A stretch of DNA of 49,329 nucleotides, taken from the NCBI GenBank assembly GCA_025929535.1, contig JAICLZ010000029.1, forward strand, positions 1 through 49,329, in the 5' to 3' direction. The DNA comes from Gemmatimonadaceae bacterium (GTDB lineage: Bacteria; Gemmatimonadota; Gemmatimonadetes; Gemmatimonadales; Gemmatimonadaceae). Numbering within the stretch: position 1 is the first letter of the stretch; the number at the start of each line of letters is the position of its first letter. The position numbers were made by a program, and so were the translations under genes. The notes under the pieces were generated by a model. That model did not search any database and was not told where the DNA came from. It worked only from the letters and a program-made list of their open reading frames with translations. Below are positions 17,069-28,530 of the stretch, one piece after another.

Positions 17069-19273
17069 TCAGCGGAAGGTGAAGGCGCCCAGAACAGCGA
17101 GCGCACCGATCGCGATCGCCCACGCGTAAGCGCCCGTCTCCCCTGACTGCAACTGAGAGCCTATCCATCCGAAGCCGCGCGCGAGCACGGCGGATCCGTT
17201 CACGAGCAGACTGTCGATGATTCCGCGATCGATCCCGGTCCAGAGCACGTTGCGTGAGCCCGACACGAGCGGCCTCACGATCGCATCGTCGTAGATCTCG
17301 TCCACGTAGTACTTCTCTTCCAGCACGTGCTCGAAGCCGTGCGACGGCAGCGCATCGCGCTTGGGAACGAGTAGCGCGGGTTTGAGACGCGCGACCGCGA
17401 CGACGATGCCGAGAATCGCGATCACGACGGCCGCGCCGATCAGGAAATATTCCGTGGACGTGACCGCCTCGCCGGCGCTACCTGCCACGGCCGCCGTCGC
17501 CGCGCCGACGACGGGATCGAGCCACTTCTCGAGTACGCCGACGGGACCGAGCGGCAGCGCGGCCGGGAGATCGAGCCATCCGCCCGCCGCGCTCAGCACA
17601 CCAAGCACGACCAGTGGTCCCGTCATCGACCACGGGGCCTCGGCGAGATGCGCCTGTTCCGCCTCGCCGGTGCGATTGGGTCCGTGGAAGGTGTAGAGCA
17701 TCAGGCGCGTCATGTAGATCGCGGTCAGGAAGGCGGTGACCAGGCCGAGCACGTACAGCACGTAGAGCACGGCACTTCCGGGCATGCCCAGCCACGTGGC
17801 GTCCGCGAGCGCTCCATGCTGCGCGCGCGCGAAGACGGCGCCCAGAATTCCATCCTTCGAGAAAAATCCAGAGAAGGGTGGAACGCCGGCGATGGACAGC
17901 GTGGCGATCCACATCAGCACGAACGTGATGGGCATGTACTTTCGGAGCCCGCCCATGTTGCGCATGTCCTGCGCATCTTCGTGGCTGCCGGTATGGTGAT
18001 AGGCGCGATGCATCGCGAAGATCACCGAGCCGGAGCCGAGGAAGAGGAGCGCCTTGAAGAACGCGTGCGTCACGAGGTGGAACATCCCCGCCGCGTATGC
18101 GCCGGCGCCCACGCCCATGAACATGTAGCCGAGCTGGGAGATGGTCGAGTACGCGAGCACCTTCTTGATGTCCCACTGCTTGAGGCCGATCGTCGCAGCG
18201 AAGAGTGCCGTGAGCGTGCCCACGACCGCCACCGTGATGCACGCCGTGGGCGACATCGCGAACAGGAAGCCGCTCCGGGCGATGAGATACACGCCGGCGG
18301 TGACCATCGTTGCCGCATGAATCAGCGCGGAGACCGGCGTGGGCCCCGCCATGGCATCGGGAAGCCACACGTAGAGCGGCAGCTGCGCGCTCTTGCCCAC
18401 GCAGCCGAGGAAGAAGAACAGACAGATGGTCGTGACGAGCGCGCTGTCGTAGCCAAGCGATGACGCGCTCGCAGCCACCCCCGTGAAGTCGAGCGTGCCG
18501 ACATTCGCGAACAGCAGGAACATCCCGAGCAGGAAGCCGACGTCGCCGATTCGATTGACGATGAAGGCCTTCTTCCCCGCATACGCGTTCGCCTTGTCGC
18601 TGAACCAGAAGCCGATGAGCAGATACGAGCAGAGGCCCACACCCTCCCAGCCGACGAACACCACCGGGTAGCTCGCGCCCAGCACGAGCACGAGCATGAA
18701 CGCGACGAACAGGTTCAGATACGCGAAAAATCGCGGATAGCCGGGGTCGTCGCCCATGTAGCCGATGCTGAAGATGTGGATCAGCATCCCCACACCCGTG
18801 ATCACCAGCACCATGATCATCGAGAGCTGATCGACCTGGAACGCCCACGCGATCTTCAGGTCGCCGGTGACCATCCAGTCGAAGAATCGCTGAACGTACG
18901 GCGTGCGCATCTCGCCCGCGCTCGCCATCGCCAGCCAGATGGCCACGGCAAGCGCAAACGAGAGCACGAGCACCAGCGGACCGACGACGCTCGCGACCGC
19001 GGCGTACGGATGTCGCGCCACCGCGTGGTGATCGTCGCCGGTGGCGCCCGACTGCTCGGCGTGATCCACGGCGTGCGCACGCGCGGCGGCGGCGCCGTCA
19101 TGGTCGTGCCCAGCCGCAGACGGATCACCCGGCCCCATCGTGTAGGCCGGAATGAGCGAGAGCGCGCCGTTCACGAGGAACCCGGCGAGCGGAATGAGTG
19201 GGAGCAGGCCAACGTATCGCGCGGCCGTCGCCGCAAGCGCGTGCGTGTCGACGGCGGCCAGGTCCTGAAGCAT
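17069..19273 (-). CDS. nuoL: NADH-quinone oxidoreductase subunit L, with histidine-rich insert
   Basis: Distal antiporter-like subunit with the long lateral helix of complex I; 734 aa. Core motifs are present: FVGWEGVGLCSYLLIGFW, SAQLPLYVWLPDAMAGPTPV and KKVLAYSTISQLGYMFMG. The C-terminal part carries the lateral helix region and a final membrane segment. The unusual part is the loop between the first two N-terminal membrane segments. Residues about 47-92 form an insert with seven histidines between 56 and 88, plus several acidic residues, which well-known NuoL proteins such as that of E. coli lack. It overlaps nuoK by 1 bp. Confidence 0.97.
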   Translation of the reverse strand: MLQDLAAVDTHALAATAARYVGLLPLIPLAGFLVNGALSLIPAYTMGPGDPSAAGHDHDGAAAARAHAVDHAEQSGATGDDHHAVARHPYAAVASVVGPLVLVLSFALAVAIWLAMASAGEMRTPYVQRFFDWMVTGDLKIAWAFQVDQLSMIMVLVITGVGMLIHIFSIGYMGDDPGYPRFFAYLNLFVAFMLVLVLGASYPVVFVGWEGVGLCSYLLIGFWFSDKANAYAGKKAFIVNRIGDVGFLLGMFLLFANVGTLDFTGVAASASSLGYDSALVTTICLFFFLGCVGKSAQLPLYVWLPDAMAGPTPVSALIHAATMVTAGVYLIARSGFLFAMSPTACITVAVVGTLTALFAATIGLKQWDIKKVLAYSTISQLGYMFMGVGAGAYAAGMFHLVTHAFFKALLFLGSGSVIFAMHRAYHHTGSHEDAQDMRNMGGLRKYMPITFVLMWIATLSIAGVPPFSGFFSKDGILGAVFARAQHGALADATWLGMPGSAVLYVLYVLGLVTAFLTAIYMTRLMLYTFHGPNRTGEAEQAHLAEAPWSMTGPLVVLGVLSAAGGWLDLPAALPLGPVGVLEKWLDPVVGAATAAVAGSAGEAVTSTEYFLIGAAVVIAILGIVVAVARLKPALLVPKRDALPSHGFEHVLEEKYYVDEIYDDAIVRPLVSGSRNVLWTGIDRGIIDSLLVNGSAVLARGFGWIGSQLQSGETGAYAWAIAIGALAVLGAFTFR

Positions 19274-19565
19274 CAGCCTTTCAAGAGATTGATGTTGCGA
19301 AGGTCCACCGATTTATGGTGGCGAAAGATCGAGATGATGATCGCCAGCCCGACCGCTGCCTCTGCGGCAGCGATCGTCATCACGAACAGCACGAACACCT
19401 GCCCATTCGCCGAGCCGTGCAGGCGCGACAAGGCGATGAACGACAGGTTGACGGCGTTGAGCATGAGCTCGACGCACATGAAGATGATGATCGCGTTGCG
19501 CCGGGTGAGCACGCCCACGACACCAATGGTGAAGAGCACGGCCGAGAAGAACAGCGCTTCCGAGA

Positions 19566-19569
<4 letters not shown>
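19273..19569 (-). CDS. nuoK: NADH-quinone oxidoreductase subunit K
   Basis: Small three-helix membrane subunit of complex I, homologous to MrpC. The 98-aa product keeps the two membrane glutamates important for proton transfer, Glu34 in [12 protein letters not shown] and Glu70 in [13 protein letters not shown]. The frame is open far upstream, but the real start is the ATG at 19569, which forms an ATGA overlap with the nuoJ stop and gives the normal family length. Confidence 0.97.
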
Positions 19570-20080
<511 letters not shown>

Positions 20081-20084
<4 letters not shown>

Positions 20085-20578
20085 TCGCCCTTCGGATCAG
20101 CGGGATCCCACATCTCGCACACGGGATGCGTCTGCGCCATCAGCCGCTCGAGGTCGTACACGAACCCCTCGCGGCTGTACTCGGAATTCTCGTAGTGCCG
20201 GCCCACGTGAATCGCCTCCTCGGGGCAGACCTCCTGGCAGTAGCCGCAGAAGATGCAGCGGAACTCGTCGATCTCGTAGACCAGCGGATAGCGGTTGCCC
20301 TCTTCATCCTCTCCCGGTACGAGCTTGATGCAGTTGGCCGGGCAGATCTGCGGGCACAGGCCGCACGCCACGCATTTTGCCTTTCCGGCCTCGTCCGTGA
20401 GCATGCGGTGCGTGCCGCGCCACCGGGGCGAGAGCGCCCACTTCACTTCCGGATACTGCTCCGTCTTCTTGTGTGGGTTCATCAAGTGCTTGAAGGTCAG
20501 CGCCATTCCGCTGAGCATCGCGCGCACGTAGCTGGCATCGGCCACGGGACGCGCGAGCACCTTCACCTGGATTGCCAT
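20081..20578 (-). CDS. nuoI: NADH-quinone oxidoreductase subunit I
   Basis: Connects the peripheral and membrane arms of complex I and holds two [4Fe-4S] clusters (N6a, N6b). The 165-aa product has both ferredoxin motifs: [12 protein letters not shown] with Cys69, 72, 75 and 79, and [12 protein letters not shown] with Cys108, 111, 114 and 118. The start [11 protein letters not shown] lies 1 bp after the nuoH stop. An extension of 36 codons upstream overlaps nuoH and lacks family character. Confidence 0.97.
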
Positions 20579-20579
20579 G

Positions 20580-21905
20580 TCAATCTCCCTGACTTGCTGC
20601 GAGCGAGCGGCCGGCGCTCCGCGCGCGGAGCCGCGCGACCTGCACCGGAGAAAGCCGCGAGTACGCGGGGCTGATGATCCGCCCACGATCGAGGATCACG
20701 AACACGAGCGCCGCCAGCACGAGGTTCAGCACTCCCAGCGCTGCCCAGAAGGGTGAGATGCCGAACCACTGCACGGTGCGCGGCACCTGGAGCATGTCGA
20801 GCACGAGCACCGCGCCGCCCGTGATCACGATGTACGCGAGCGCCAGCGGAAGCATGATCTTCCAGCCGAGGCTCATCAGCTGGTCGTAGCGGAAGCGCGG
20901 GAGGGTCCAGCGGATCCACATGTAGAGGAACAGGAAGAACAGCAGCTTCGCGAAGAAGAATGCGAGCGTGAGCAGGAACTTGAGTCCCGTGTGCGGGGCT
21001 ACGTTGTCCCACTGTGTGCCGGGGATGTCCCAGCCACCGAAGAAGAGCGTGACCATCAGCGCGCTCGCCGTCACCATGTTCGAGTACTCAGCGATGAAGA
21101 ACATCGAGAACTTCATCGCGCTGTATTCGGTGTGATATCCGGCGATCAGCTCGGACTCGGCCTCCGGAAGGTCGAACGGGAGCCGGTTCGTCTCCGCGAA
21201 GGAGGCGACGCAGAAGATGAAAAAGCCGATCAGGAGCGGAAAGACGTTCCACCCCATCACCTGCTGCTGATGCACGATCGCCGGGAGTGAGACGTTGCCG
21301 GAGAGGAGCAGCACGGACACCGCTGCCATCCCCATCGCGACCTCGTAGCTCACCATCTGTGCGCTCGAGCGAACGCCGCCGAGCAGCGAGTACTTGTTGT
21401 TCGACGACCAGCCCGCGAGCACGACTCCGTACACGCCAAGCGACGAGATCGCGAGAATGTAGAGAAATCCGATCGGCGCGTCCGCCACGGACATCTCCAC
21501 GAGCCCCCAGCGCGTGCTGAGCGGCGCAGCGAAGGGAATGACCGCGAAGGTGATGAGCGCCGGAATGAACGACATCATCGGCGCGAGAATGAAGAGCGGC
21601 ATGTACGCCGCGTCCGGATACGTCTCTTCCTTCATGATGTTCTTGAGACCATCCGCCGCGGGCTGGAGCAGACCGCCGTACCCCGTGCGATTCGGTCCAA
21701 TGCGATCCTGAATCCACGCCGAGATCTTTCGTTCGGCCAGCGTCAGCATCGCGACGCCCACCATGATCACGGTGAAGACGATGATCATCTTCAGAATCGT
21801 GAAGAGCAGCCAGGGCAACGCCGCGACGGGCTCGAGTGGATTGTAGTACTGGTGGTAGACCGCCTGATCGGCGAGCATGGCCGGAACCACGAGCGGAAGC
21901 ATCAT
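20580..21905 (-). CDS. nuoH: NADH-quinone oxidoreductase subunit H
   Basis: Membrane subunit that forms the quinone-binding chamber with NuoB and NuoD. The 441-aa product has the first-loop signature LAERKISAWIQDRIGPNRTG and the acidic loop FAETNRLPFDLPEAESELIA, both diagnostic of NuoH. The ATG at 21905 forms an ATGA overlap with the nuoG stop. A longer frame upstream runs antisense-like through nuoG and is rejected. The product is somewhat longer than E. coli NuoH because of both termini. Confidence 0.97.
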   Translation of the reverse strand: MMLPLVVPAMLADQAVYHQYYNPLEPVAALPWLLFTILKMIIVFTVIMVGVAMLTLAERKISAWIQDRIGPNRTGYGGLLQPAADGLKNIMKEETYPDAAYMPLFILAPMMSFIPALITFAVIPFAAPLSTRWGLVEMSVADAPIGFLYILAISSLGVYGVVLAGWSSNNKYSLLGGVRSSAQMVSYEVAMGMAAVSVLLLSGNVSLPAIVHQQQVMGWNVFPLLIGFFIFCVASFAETNRLPFDLPEAESELIAGYHTEYSAMKFSMFFIAEYSNMVTASALMVTLFFGGWDIPGTQWDNVAPHTGLKFLLTLAFFFAKLLFFLFLYMWIRWTLPRFRYDQLMSLGWKIMLPLALAYIVITGGAVLVLDMLQVPRTVQWFGISPFWAALGVLNLVLAALVFVILDRGRIISPAYSRLSPVQVARLRARSAGRSLAASQGD

Positions 21906-23475
21906 CGCGCGGCCTCCTGGGCCGCAGGCTGCCCGGCCACGAGCCGTCCCCGCAAACCGAGTGCGTCGTAGCTCAGCCCCGCGAATTCGGGCTGTGCGGC
22001 AGCCAGCGCCGCAAAGGCGTCGCTCGCCGTGAAGAAGCTGGTTGGCTCGCCGAGCTGCGTGAGGAGATCGCCAAGAATCCACCAAGCGGGGCGCGACATG
22101 CCGGGCGGCGCACTCGCCTGGAAGTACCGCTGCACGCGTCCGCGGAGATTCGTGAACGTCCCCTCTTCTTCCGCCATCGTCGACGTGGGAAGCACGATCG
22201 CGGCAGCACGCGCATCCTCCGGCATCGTGGACGCTATGAGAATCACCTGTCCTGCACGCGCGATCGCGGCGGCGTCTGCGGCCGTGAGCGTCTCGCCGAT
22301 CACGAGGAGCACGTCACCCGCGCGCACCTCATCCAGCGGTGAGGTGCTCTTCGCAAAGCCGAGCAGCTCGGCGGCGCGGACGTTCGCCGCCCGCTCGGTG
22401 CGCAGCGCGAGATCGGGAACACCGGGCAGTGGCGCCTCCCGTCCCGTCGCCACGCGGAACACGCCCTTCCCGCCCGTGCGTGCGATCACGCGCGACGCGG
22501 CGAAGAGCGATTCGTTCGAGAGCATCGGGCTCGCGAGCGCGACCACGCGCGCGCCCCCGAGCATCGTGGCCGCGGCGCGAATCGCGACTTCCCAGTCGAC
22601 GGCGGAGAGCCTGTCGGATTGGCGCACGAGAGGCGCCTCGATCCGCGAGGCAGGGTTCAGCCACTTGTAGTCGAGCCGCCCCTGATCGCAGAGGTAGAAC
22701 TGATTGACCTCCGAATTCGAGCGCGGGCGCATGCGCACGACGACGTTGTCGCGCGTCTCGAGAATCGAGTTGCATCCCTGCGTGCAGTTCGGACAGATGC
22801 TCGGCGTGCGATCGAGCTCCCACGCGCGCGCCTTGTTCAGGAAATCCTTGGAAAGGAGCGCGCCCACCGGGCAGAGATCGACCACGTTCGCGGCCCAGGC
22901 GTGCGTGAGATCCTGTCCCTCGAACTTGCCGATCACGGCGCGATCGCCGCGCTCGCTGACGTTGAGCACGGGCTCGTGCGCGATATCGTCCATGAAGCGC
23001 ACGCATCGCGTGCAGAGGATGCAGCGATTCGTCACGTAGAGCACGTCGCCGCCGAAGTCCTCGACAGGGTTGAAGCGCTTGGGCTCGGGCCCGAGCCGCC
23101 CCTCCGCGCGTCCCTCGCGGAACGTGTAGTCCTGCAGCTCGCACTCGCCGGACTGATCGCAGATGGGGCAATCGAGCGGGTGGTTGATGAGCAACAGCTC
23201 GAGCACGCCCTGGCGCGCCTTGAGCGACTTTTCCGAGTGGACGTGCACCACCTGCCCGTCCGCCACCGACGTCGCGCACGCTGGCGCGAGCTTCGGCGCC
23301 TTCTCGACCTCGACCAGGCACATGCGGCACACGCCCGCAACCGGAAGCCCCGGATGATAGCAATAGTGAGGAATGAGAACGCCAGCGACCTTCGCGGCCT
23401 CGAGGATCGAGGTGCCCGCGGGCACCTCGATCTCGCGTCCCTCGATCGTGAGTGTGACCGTCGGCGCGTCAGCCA

Positions 23476-23476
<1 letters not shown>
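21902..23476 (-). CDS. nuoG: NADH-quinone oxidoreductase subunit G (short form)
   Basis: Iron-sulfur subunit of the peripheral arm, 524 aa. Cluster ligands visible are: Cys39, 50, 53, 67 for [2Fe-2S] N1b; His99, Cys103, 106, 112 for N5; Cys142, 145, 148, 192 for N4; and Cys218, 221, 225, 253 in the exact CxxCxxxCx27C spacing of the extra cluster N7. The molybdopterin-oxidoreductase-like domain after residue about 218 is much shorter than in E. coli NuoG (about 900 aa overall). It starts at the ATG sharing one base with the nuoF stop (TAATG). Confidence 0.96.
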
Positions 23477-24789
<1,313 letters not shown>

Positions 24790-25344
24790 CTATTTGAACT
24801 GAGAGAGAATCTGCGAAACCTTCTCGGGAGTGACGGACTCGATGAACTCGTCATTCACCATGATCGGCGTTGCGAATCCACACGCGCCCAGGCACTCGAC
24901 TTCGATCACTGTAAAGCGCCCATCAGGGGATGTTGCGCCGAGATCAGCACACCCGGTCTCCTCGAGCAGCGTCTCCACCACCTTCTCGGCGCCGCACGCA
25001 CCGCACGGCGATGTGGTGCACACCTGAATGAAGTAGCGACCCACCGGATGCTGGTGGTACATCGTGTAGAAGGTGACGACGCCCTTCACGTACGCCGGAG
25101 TGAGCTCGAGCTCCTGCGACACCTCGACCATCGCCTCCTCGCTCACCCATCCGCGCTCGCGCTGCACCATCCACAGCGTTGGCAGCAGGGCCGCCATCTT
25201 CGTGGGATAGCGGCCGAGCAGGGCGTCGAGCTCCTCCTTCATCGCCCCCACGAACACGGGCGGATAGGGGGTCTCGCCAATCGCGCCGCCACTCGAATGA
25301 TCCATGGCGTCCGCCTGTGTCGCTCCTTCGCGTTGAGCGCTCAC
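24790..25344 (-). CDS. nuoE: NADH-quinone oxidoreductase subunit E
   Basis: Thioredoxin-fold subunit with the [2Fe-2S] cluster N1a. The 184-aa product has ligands Cys109, Cys114, Cys151 and Cys155 in the pattern CxxxxC and CxxxC (CTTSPC and CLGAC). The start at 25344 makes an ATGA overlap with the nuoD stop. A second in-frame methionine at residue 14 is an alternative start that would remove a low-information N-terminus. Confidence 0.97.
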   Translation of the reverse strand: MSAQREGATQADAMDHSSGGAIGETPYPPVFVGAMKEELDALLGRYPTKMAALLPTLWMVQRERGWVSEEAMVEVSQELELTPAYVKGVVTFYTMYHQHPVGRYFIQVCTTSPCGACGAEKVVETLLEETGCADLGATSPDGRFTVIEVECLGACGFATPIMVNDEFIESVTPEKVSQILSQFK

Positions 25345-26657
25345 CGGTCGATCTCCCCCATGACAATGTCGATGCTGGCATTGATCGCGATGACGTCGGA
25401 GAGCAGGTGGCCCTCCACCATCTTCGAGATCGCGGACAGATTCACGTAGGACGGCGGGCGAATGCGCCAGCGCACGGGCTTCGCCGTTCCGTCAGATACA
25501 AAGTAGTAGCCCTTCTCGCCCTTCGGGCTCTCGACCGGCACGTAGACTTCGCCAATCGGAGGACGCGGGCCTTCCATCACCTGCTTGAAGTGATGGATCA
25601 TCGACTCCATGTCGCTCATCGCGCGGTTCTTCGGCGGCAGGATCACGCGATGGTCCTCGCTGTTGACGGGGCCGCCGGGAAGCCGATTGAGCGCCTGCTC
25701 GAGAATGCGAGTCGACTGGCGCAGCTCCTCCACACGCACGAGGTAGCGATCGTAGACGTCGCCGTTCGATCCCACCGGCACGTCGAAGTCGTACGTCTCG
25801 TAGTCCAGGTACGGGAAGTCCTTGCGCACGTCGTAGGCGACGCCGGATGCCCGCAGCATCGGACCCGACAGCCCGTAGTTGATCGCCTCATCCGCGGACA
25901 TGACGCCGAGCGCCGTGGTGCGGCCGACCCAGATGCCGTTTTTCGTGAGCATGCGGTCGCATTCGTCCACCGTTTTCGGGAACGTGCGGATGAAGTTGCG
26001 CAGCTGATCGGTCCAGCCGTCGGGGATATCGGCGGCCATTCCGCCCACGCGCGTCGCAGTCGTGGTGAGTCGTGCGCCGACCCAGCTCTCGAGCAGGTTG
26101 TACACGTTCTCGCGTTCCTGAAACGACCAGAGGAACGGCGTAAAGGCGCCGAGATCGATGCAGGTGGTGCCGAGCCAGACGAGATGCGAGATGATGCGCG
26201 AGAGCTCCATCGCGATCACTCGCAGCACCGTGCAGCGCGGAGGAACCTCTACCCCGAACAGCCGCTCCGCGCCGATCGAGAAGGCGACGTTGTTGCCGAT
26301 CGAGTTCAGATAGTCCTCGCGATCGGTCCACGGGATCACCTGATTGTACTGGCGGTACTCTCCGATCTTCTCGAAGCCGCAGTGCAGATAGCCGATGTGC
26401 GGAATGCAGCGTACGACCGTCTCGCCATCGAGCTCGAGCACCAGGCGCAGCACGCCGTGCGTCGCCGGATGCTGCGGCCCGATGTTGATGAGCAAGTGCT
26501 CACCCTCGAGCTCGGGCGCGATTCCCATCGCCGGCGGCTCGAGCGTCGTGACCTGACCGTTCTCCGTGACCGTCATCGGCGTGCGTACCGCGCGCCCGTC
26601 AGAGTCGACACCGGCGGTGCCGAGCGCTACTTCAACCGTTCGCGTCGTGGTTGCCAT
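25341..26657 (-). CDS. nuoD: NADH-quinone oxidoreductase subunit D
   Basis: 49-kDa subunit of complex I that forms the quinone site with NuoB. The 438-aa product has NIGPQHPATHGVLR with the quinone-site histidine, HIGYLHCGFEKIGE, and the conserved C-terminus DIVMGEIDR. The first 40 or so residues are a non-conserved extension. nuoC and nuoD are separate genes here, unlike the fused NuoCD of E. coli. It begins 1 bp after the nuoC stop. Confidence 0.98.
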   Translation of the reverse strand: MATTTRTVEVALGTAGVDSDGRAVRTPMTVTENGQVTTLEPPAMGIAPELEGEHLLINIGPQHPATHGVLRLVLELDGETVVRCIPHIGYLHCGFEKIGEYRQYNQVIPWTDREDYLNSIGNNVAFSIGAERLFGVEVPPRCTVLRVIAMELSRIISHLVWLGTTCIDLGAFTPFLWSFQERENVYNLLESWVGARLTTTATRVGGMAADIPDGWTDQLRNFIRTFPKTVDECDRMLTKNGIWVGRTTALGVMSADEAINYGLSGPMLRASGVAYDVRKDFPYLDYETYDFDVPVGSNGDVYDRYLVRVEELRQSTRILEQALNRLPGGPVNSEDHRVILPPKNRAMSDMESMIHHFKQVMEGPRPPIGEVYVPVESPKGEKGYYFVSDGTAKPVRWRIRPPSYVNLSAISKMVEGHLLSDVIAINASIDIVMGEIDR

Positions 26658-26658
26658 G

Positions 26659-27360
26659 CTATTCCCCGGTCCGTTCGCCGCCCGCGAGCCGCCGGCGCAT
26701 GTCTTCGGGGAGATCCTCGAACGCCTGGGCGACTGACAGCTCTTCCATGGAATAGCGGCCCTCGGTGGTGATGCTCAGTGCCTGGCGCAGCTGCTCGGCG
26801 CGACTGAAGCGGCCGCGCAGGGGGAAATCCTTTCGCAGCGGATAGCCCTCGCGATACGTCTCCCACATCAGAATGCGCCGCAGATCCGGATGGCCGGTGA
26901 AGGTGATGCCGAACATGTCGTAGCACTCGCGCTCGAGCCAGTCCGCGCCCTTGTAGATGGGCCAGACGCTGTCGACCACGAGCGGCTCGCGCTTGTCGAG
27001 TGATGCCTTGAGCCGAAGAAAGCGCCGATACGGCAGCGAGCGTAGATGCCACACGACCTCGAGCGGCTGCTCGAAATCGCGAAACTCGACGGCCGTGACG
27101 TCGGAGAGATAGTCGTACCGCTCCGCCGGGTCGTCGTGCAGCCAGCGCACGACTTCGGTGACGCCGTGCGGATGCACGTACACGTTCGTGTCACCCCAGA
27201 TCACTTCCGAGCGCACGAACAGTGCGGGGAACTTCGCTGCGATCGCCGCAGCGGACGGATTCGGCTCGCCCCCTTTCTGCGGAAGATTGCGCGGCGTCGC
27301 GGGTGGCGCGGCGCCCGGACTTGCGCTGCCGGGAAGTACGGGGGAGAACGGAATCGTCAC
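26659..27360 (-). CDS. nuoC: NADH-quinone oxidoreductase subunit C
   Basis: 30-kDa subunit of the peripheral arm. The 233-aa product has the diagnostic motif [20 protein letters not shown] near the C-terminus, followed by [15 protein letters not shown]. The start is GTG at 27360 in a GTGA overlap with the nuoB stop. A longer frame to 28101 runs antisense-like through nuoB and is rejected. The first 40 or so residues are rich in proline and alanine and are probably disordered. Confidence 0.95.
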   Translation of the reverse strand: MTIPFSPVLPGSASPGAAPPATPRNLPQKGGEPNPSAAAIAAKFPALFVRSEVIWGDTNVYVHPHGVTEVVRWLHDDPAERYDYLSDVTAVEFRDFEQPLEVVWHLRSLPYRRFLRLKASLDKREPLVVDSVWPIYKGADWLERECYDMFGITFTGHPDLRRILMWETYREGYPLRKDFPLRGRFSRAEQLRQALSITTEGRYSMEELSVAQAFEDLPEDMRRRLAGGERTGE

Positions 27361-27989
27361 AGTCCGGACCGCGTCTGCTGCACCGAGTTGCCGAACGGCT
27401 CCGACAGCTCGTCGATGCGGCTGGGCGGGATGTAGAGGCCGCTCTTCGGGTCCGGCTCCATCTCGTTTCGAATCACGTTGTCCGACATCTTCTCTCGCAT
27501 GACCTTCTCCTGCAGCATCATGATGCCGTAGAGGAGGCCTTCGGGACGCGGCGGACACCCTGGCACGTACACGTCCACCGGAATGATCGTGTCGATCCCC
27601 TGCACCACCGCGTAGTTGTCGAACATGCCGCCCGTGGATGCGCACGCACCCATGGAGATGCACCATTTGGGCTGCGGCATCTGCTGCCAGATGCGGCGAA
27701 GCACCGGCGCGAGCTTGAACGGCACCCGTCCAGCGCAGATGAGCACGTCCGCCTGACGAGGCGAGAAGCTCATGCGCTCCATGCCGAAGCGCGCGAGATC
27801 GAAGCGTGTCGCGGCGGTGGCCATGAACTCGATCGCGCAGCAGGCCGTGCCGAACGGCATGGGCCACAGCGACTTCGAGCGGCTCCAGTTGACCAGGAAA
27901 TCGAGTCGCGTCGCGACCCAGCTTTCCTGATTCGAGGGCTCGAACGTCGTAGTCGTGGTGCCGTGGGGAGTTGTCTGGCTCAATCCCAT
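27357..27989 (-). CDS. nuoB: NADH-quinone oxidoreductase subunit B
   Basis: Holds the terminal [4Fe-4S] cluster N2 that passes electrons to quinone. The 210-aa product has the tandem cysteines of GTACCAIEF (Cys50, Cys51), Cys116 in [11 protein letters not shown] and Cys145 in VPGCPPRPE. This matches the E. coli N2 ligands with a constant offset. It overlaps nuoA by about 10 bp and nuoC by 3 bp. Confidence 0.98.
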   Translation of the reverse strand: MGLSQTTPHGTTTTTFEPSNQESWVATRLDFLVNWSRSKSLWPMPFGTACCAIEFMATAATRFDLARFGMERMSFSPRQADVLICAGRVPFKLAPVLRRIWQQMPQPKWCISMGACASTGGMFDNYAVVQGIDTIIPVDVYVPGCPPRPEGLLYGIMMLQEKVMREKMSDNVIRNEMEPDPKSGLYIPPSRIDELSEPFGNSVQQTRSGL

Positions 27990-28384
27990 TGCAGCGCTCC
28001 CTTCTTCCAGACGTAGATGTAGCCGACCAGCAGTATCGCGATGAACACGAGCATCTCACCGAGTCCGAAGAACGAGAGATGCCCGGCGGTGCACGCGCCA
28101 TTCACGAGCGGCACGGTGCACGAGAGCTGGCGGTAGAAAGTCGCCCAGGGAATCATGAACACCGTCTCGATGTCGAAGACGATGAACAGCATGGCGACCA
28201 TGTAGAATTTTACGGAAAATCGCTCGCGCGCATCACCGAGAGGCGGGATGCCGGATTCGTAGGCGATCTGTTTGACCGGGGTTGGGCGCGGGCGGATGGT
28301 GAGATGGGACAATGCGAGCATCCCGACCGCATTCACGGCGACGAACCCCACCAACATGAGAATCGGAAAGTACTCGCGACCCAT
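27980..28384 (-). CDS. nuoA: NADH-quinone oxidoreductase subunit A
   Basis: Three-helix membrane subunit at the arm junction of complex I and first gene of the nuo operon. It contains [21 protein letters not shown] (the quinone-site loop with Cys replaced by Ile) and [21 protein letters not shown]. Two starts are possible. ATG at 28384 has GGGAG just upstream and gives [14 protein letters not shown], matching the family N-terminus (134 aa). A GTG at 28411 would add nine residues but has no ribosome-binding site and lies in a small palindrome. I chose the ATG. Confidence 0.92.
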   Translation of the reverse strand: MGREYFPILMLVGFVAVNAVGMLALSHLTIRPRPTPVKQIAYESGIPPLGDARERFSVKFYMVAMLFIVFDIETVFMIPWATFYRQLSCTVPLVNGACTAGHLSFFGLGEMLVFIAILLVGYIYVWKKGALQWD

Positions 28385-28425
28385 CGTCTCCCAGCTCGTG
28401 AAATTTTTCACTATCGCTGTTTAGA

Positions 28426-28454
28426 AAACTATCGCGAGCGCAATGCCACTGCAA
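28426..28454 (-). promoter_or_regulatory. Weak candidate promoter for the nuo operon
   Basis: On the minus strand, TTGCAG (28449-28454) and TAGTTT (28426-28431) are 17 bp apart, each a partial match to the sigma-70 consensus. It is the best-spaced pair in the 146 bp between nuoA and dcd. An adjacent palindrome, GTGAAA-N2-TTTCAC on the minus strand at 28398-28411, could bind a regulator. Confidence is low. Confidence 0.28.
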
Positions 28455-28460
28455 TGCGCT

Positions 28461-28489
28461 TTGCCATGCCCAACGGTGGCGGATACATT
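28461..28489 (+). promoter_or_regulatory. Candidate sigma-70 promoter for dcd
   Basis: TTGCCA (28461-28466, five of six consensus bases) and TACATT (28484-28489, four of six) are separated by exactly 17 bp. Transcription would start near 28496, giving a leader of about 35 nt to the dcd ATG. It is divergent from the nuo promoter region. Confidence 0.6.
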
Positions 28490-28530
28490 GCCCTCCGACG
28501 ACTTCCCACCTTTCCCGCTACCCCCGAGAC

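Noticed and set aside
27361..28101. Upstream extension of nuoC to a 480-aa product
   Set aside because: The added part overlaps nuoB and has no family similarity. The GTG at 27360 with a GTGA overlap gives the normal NuoC.
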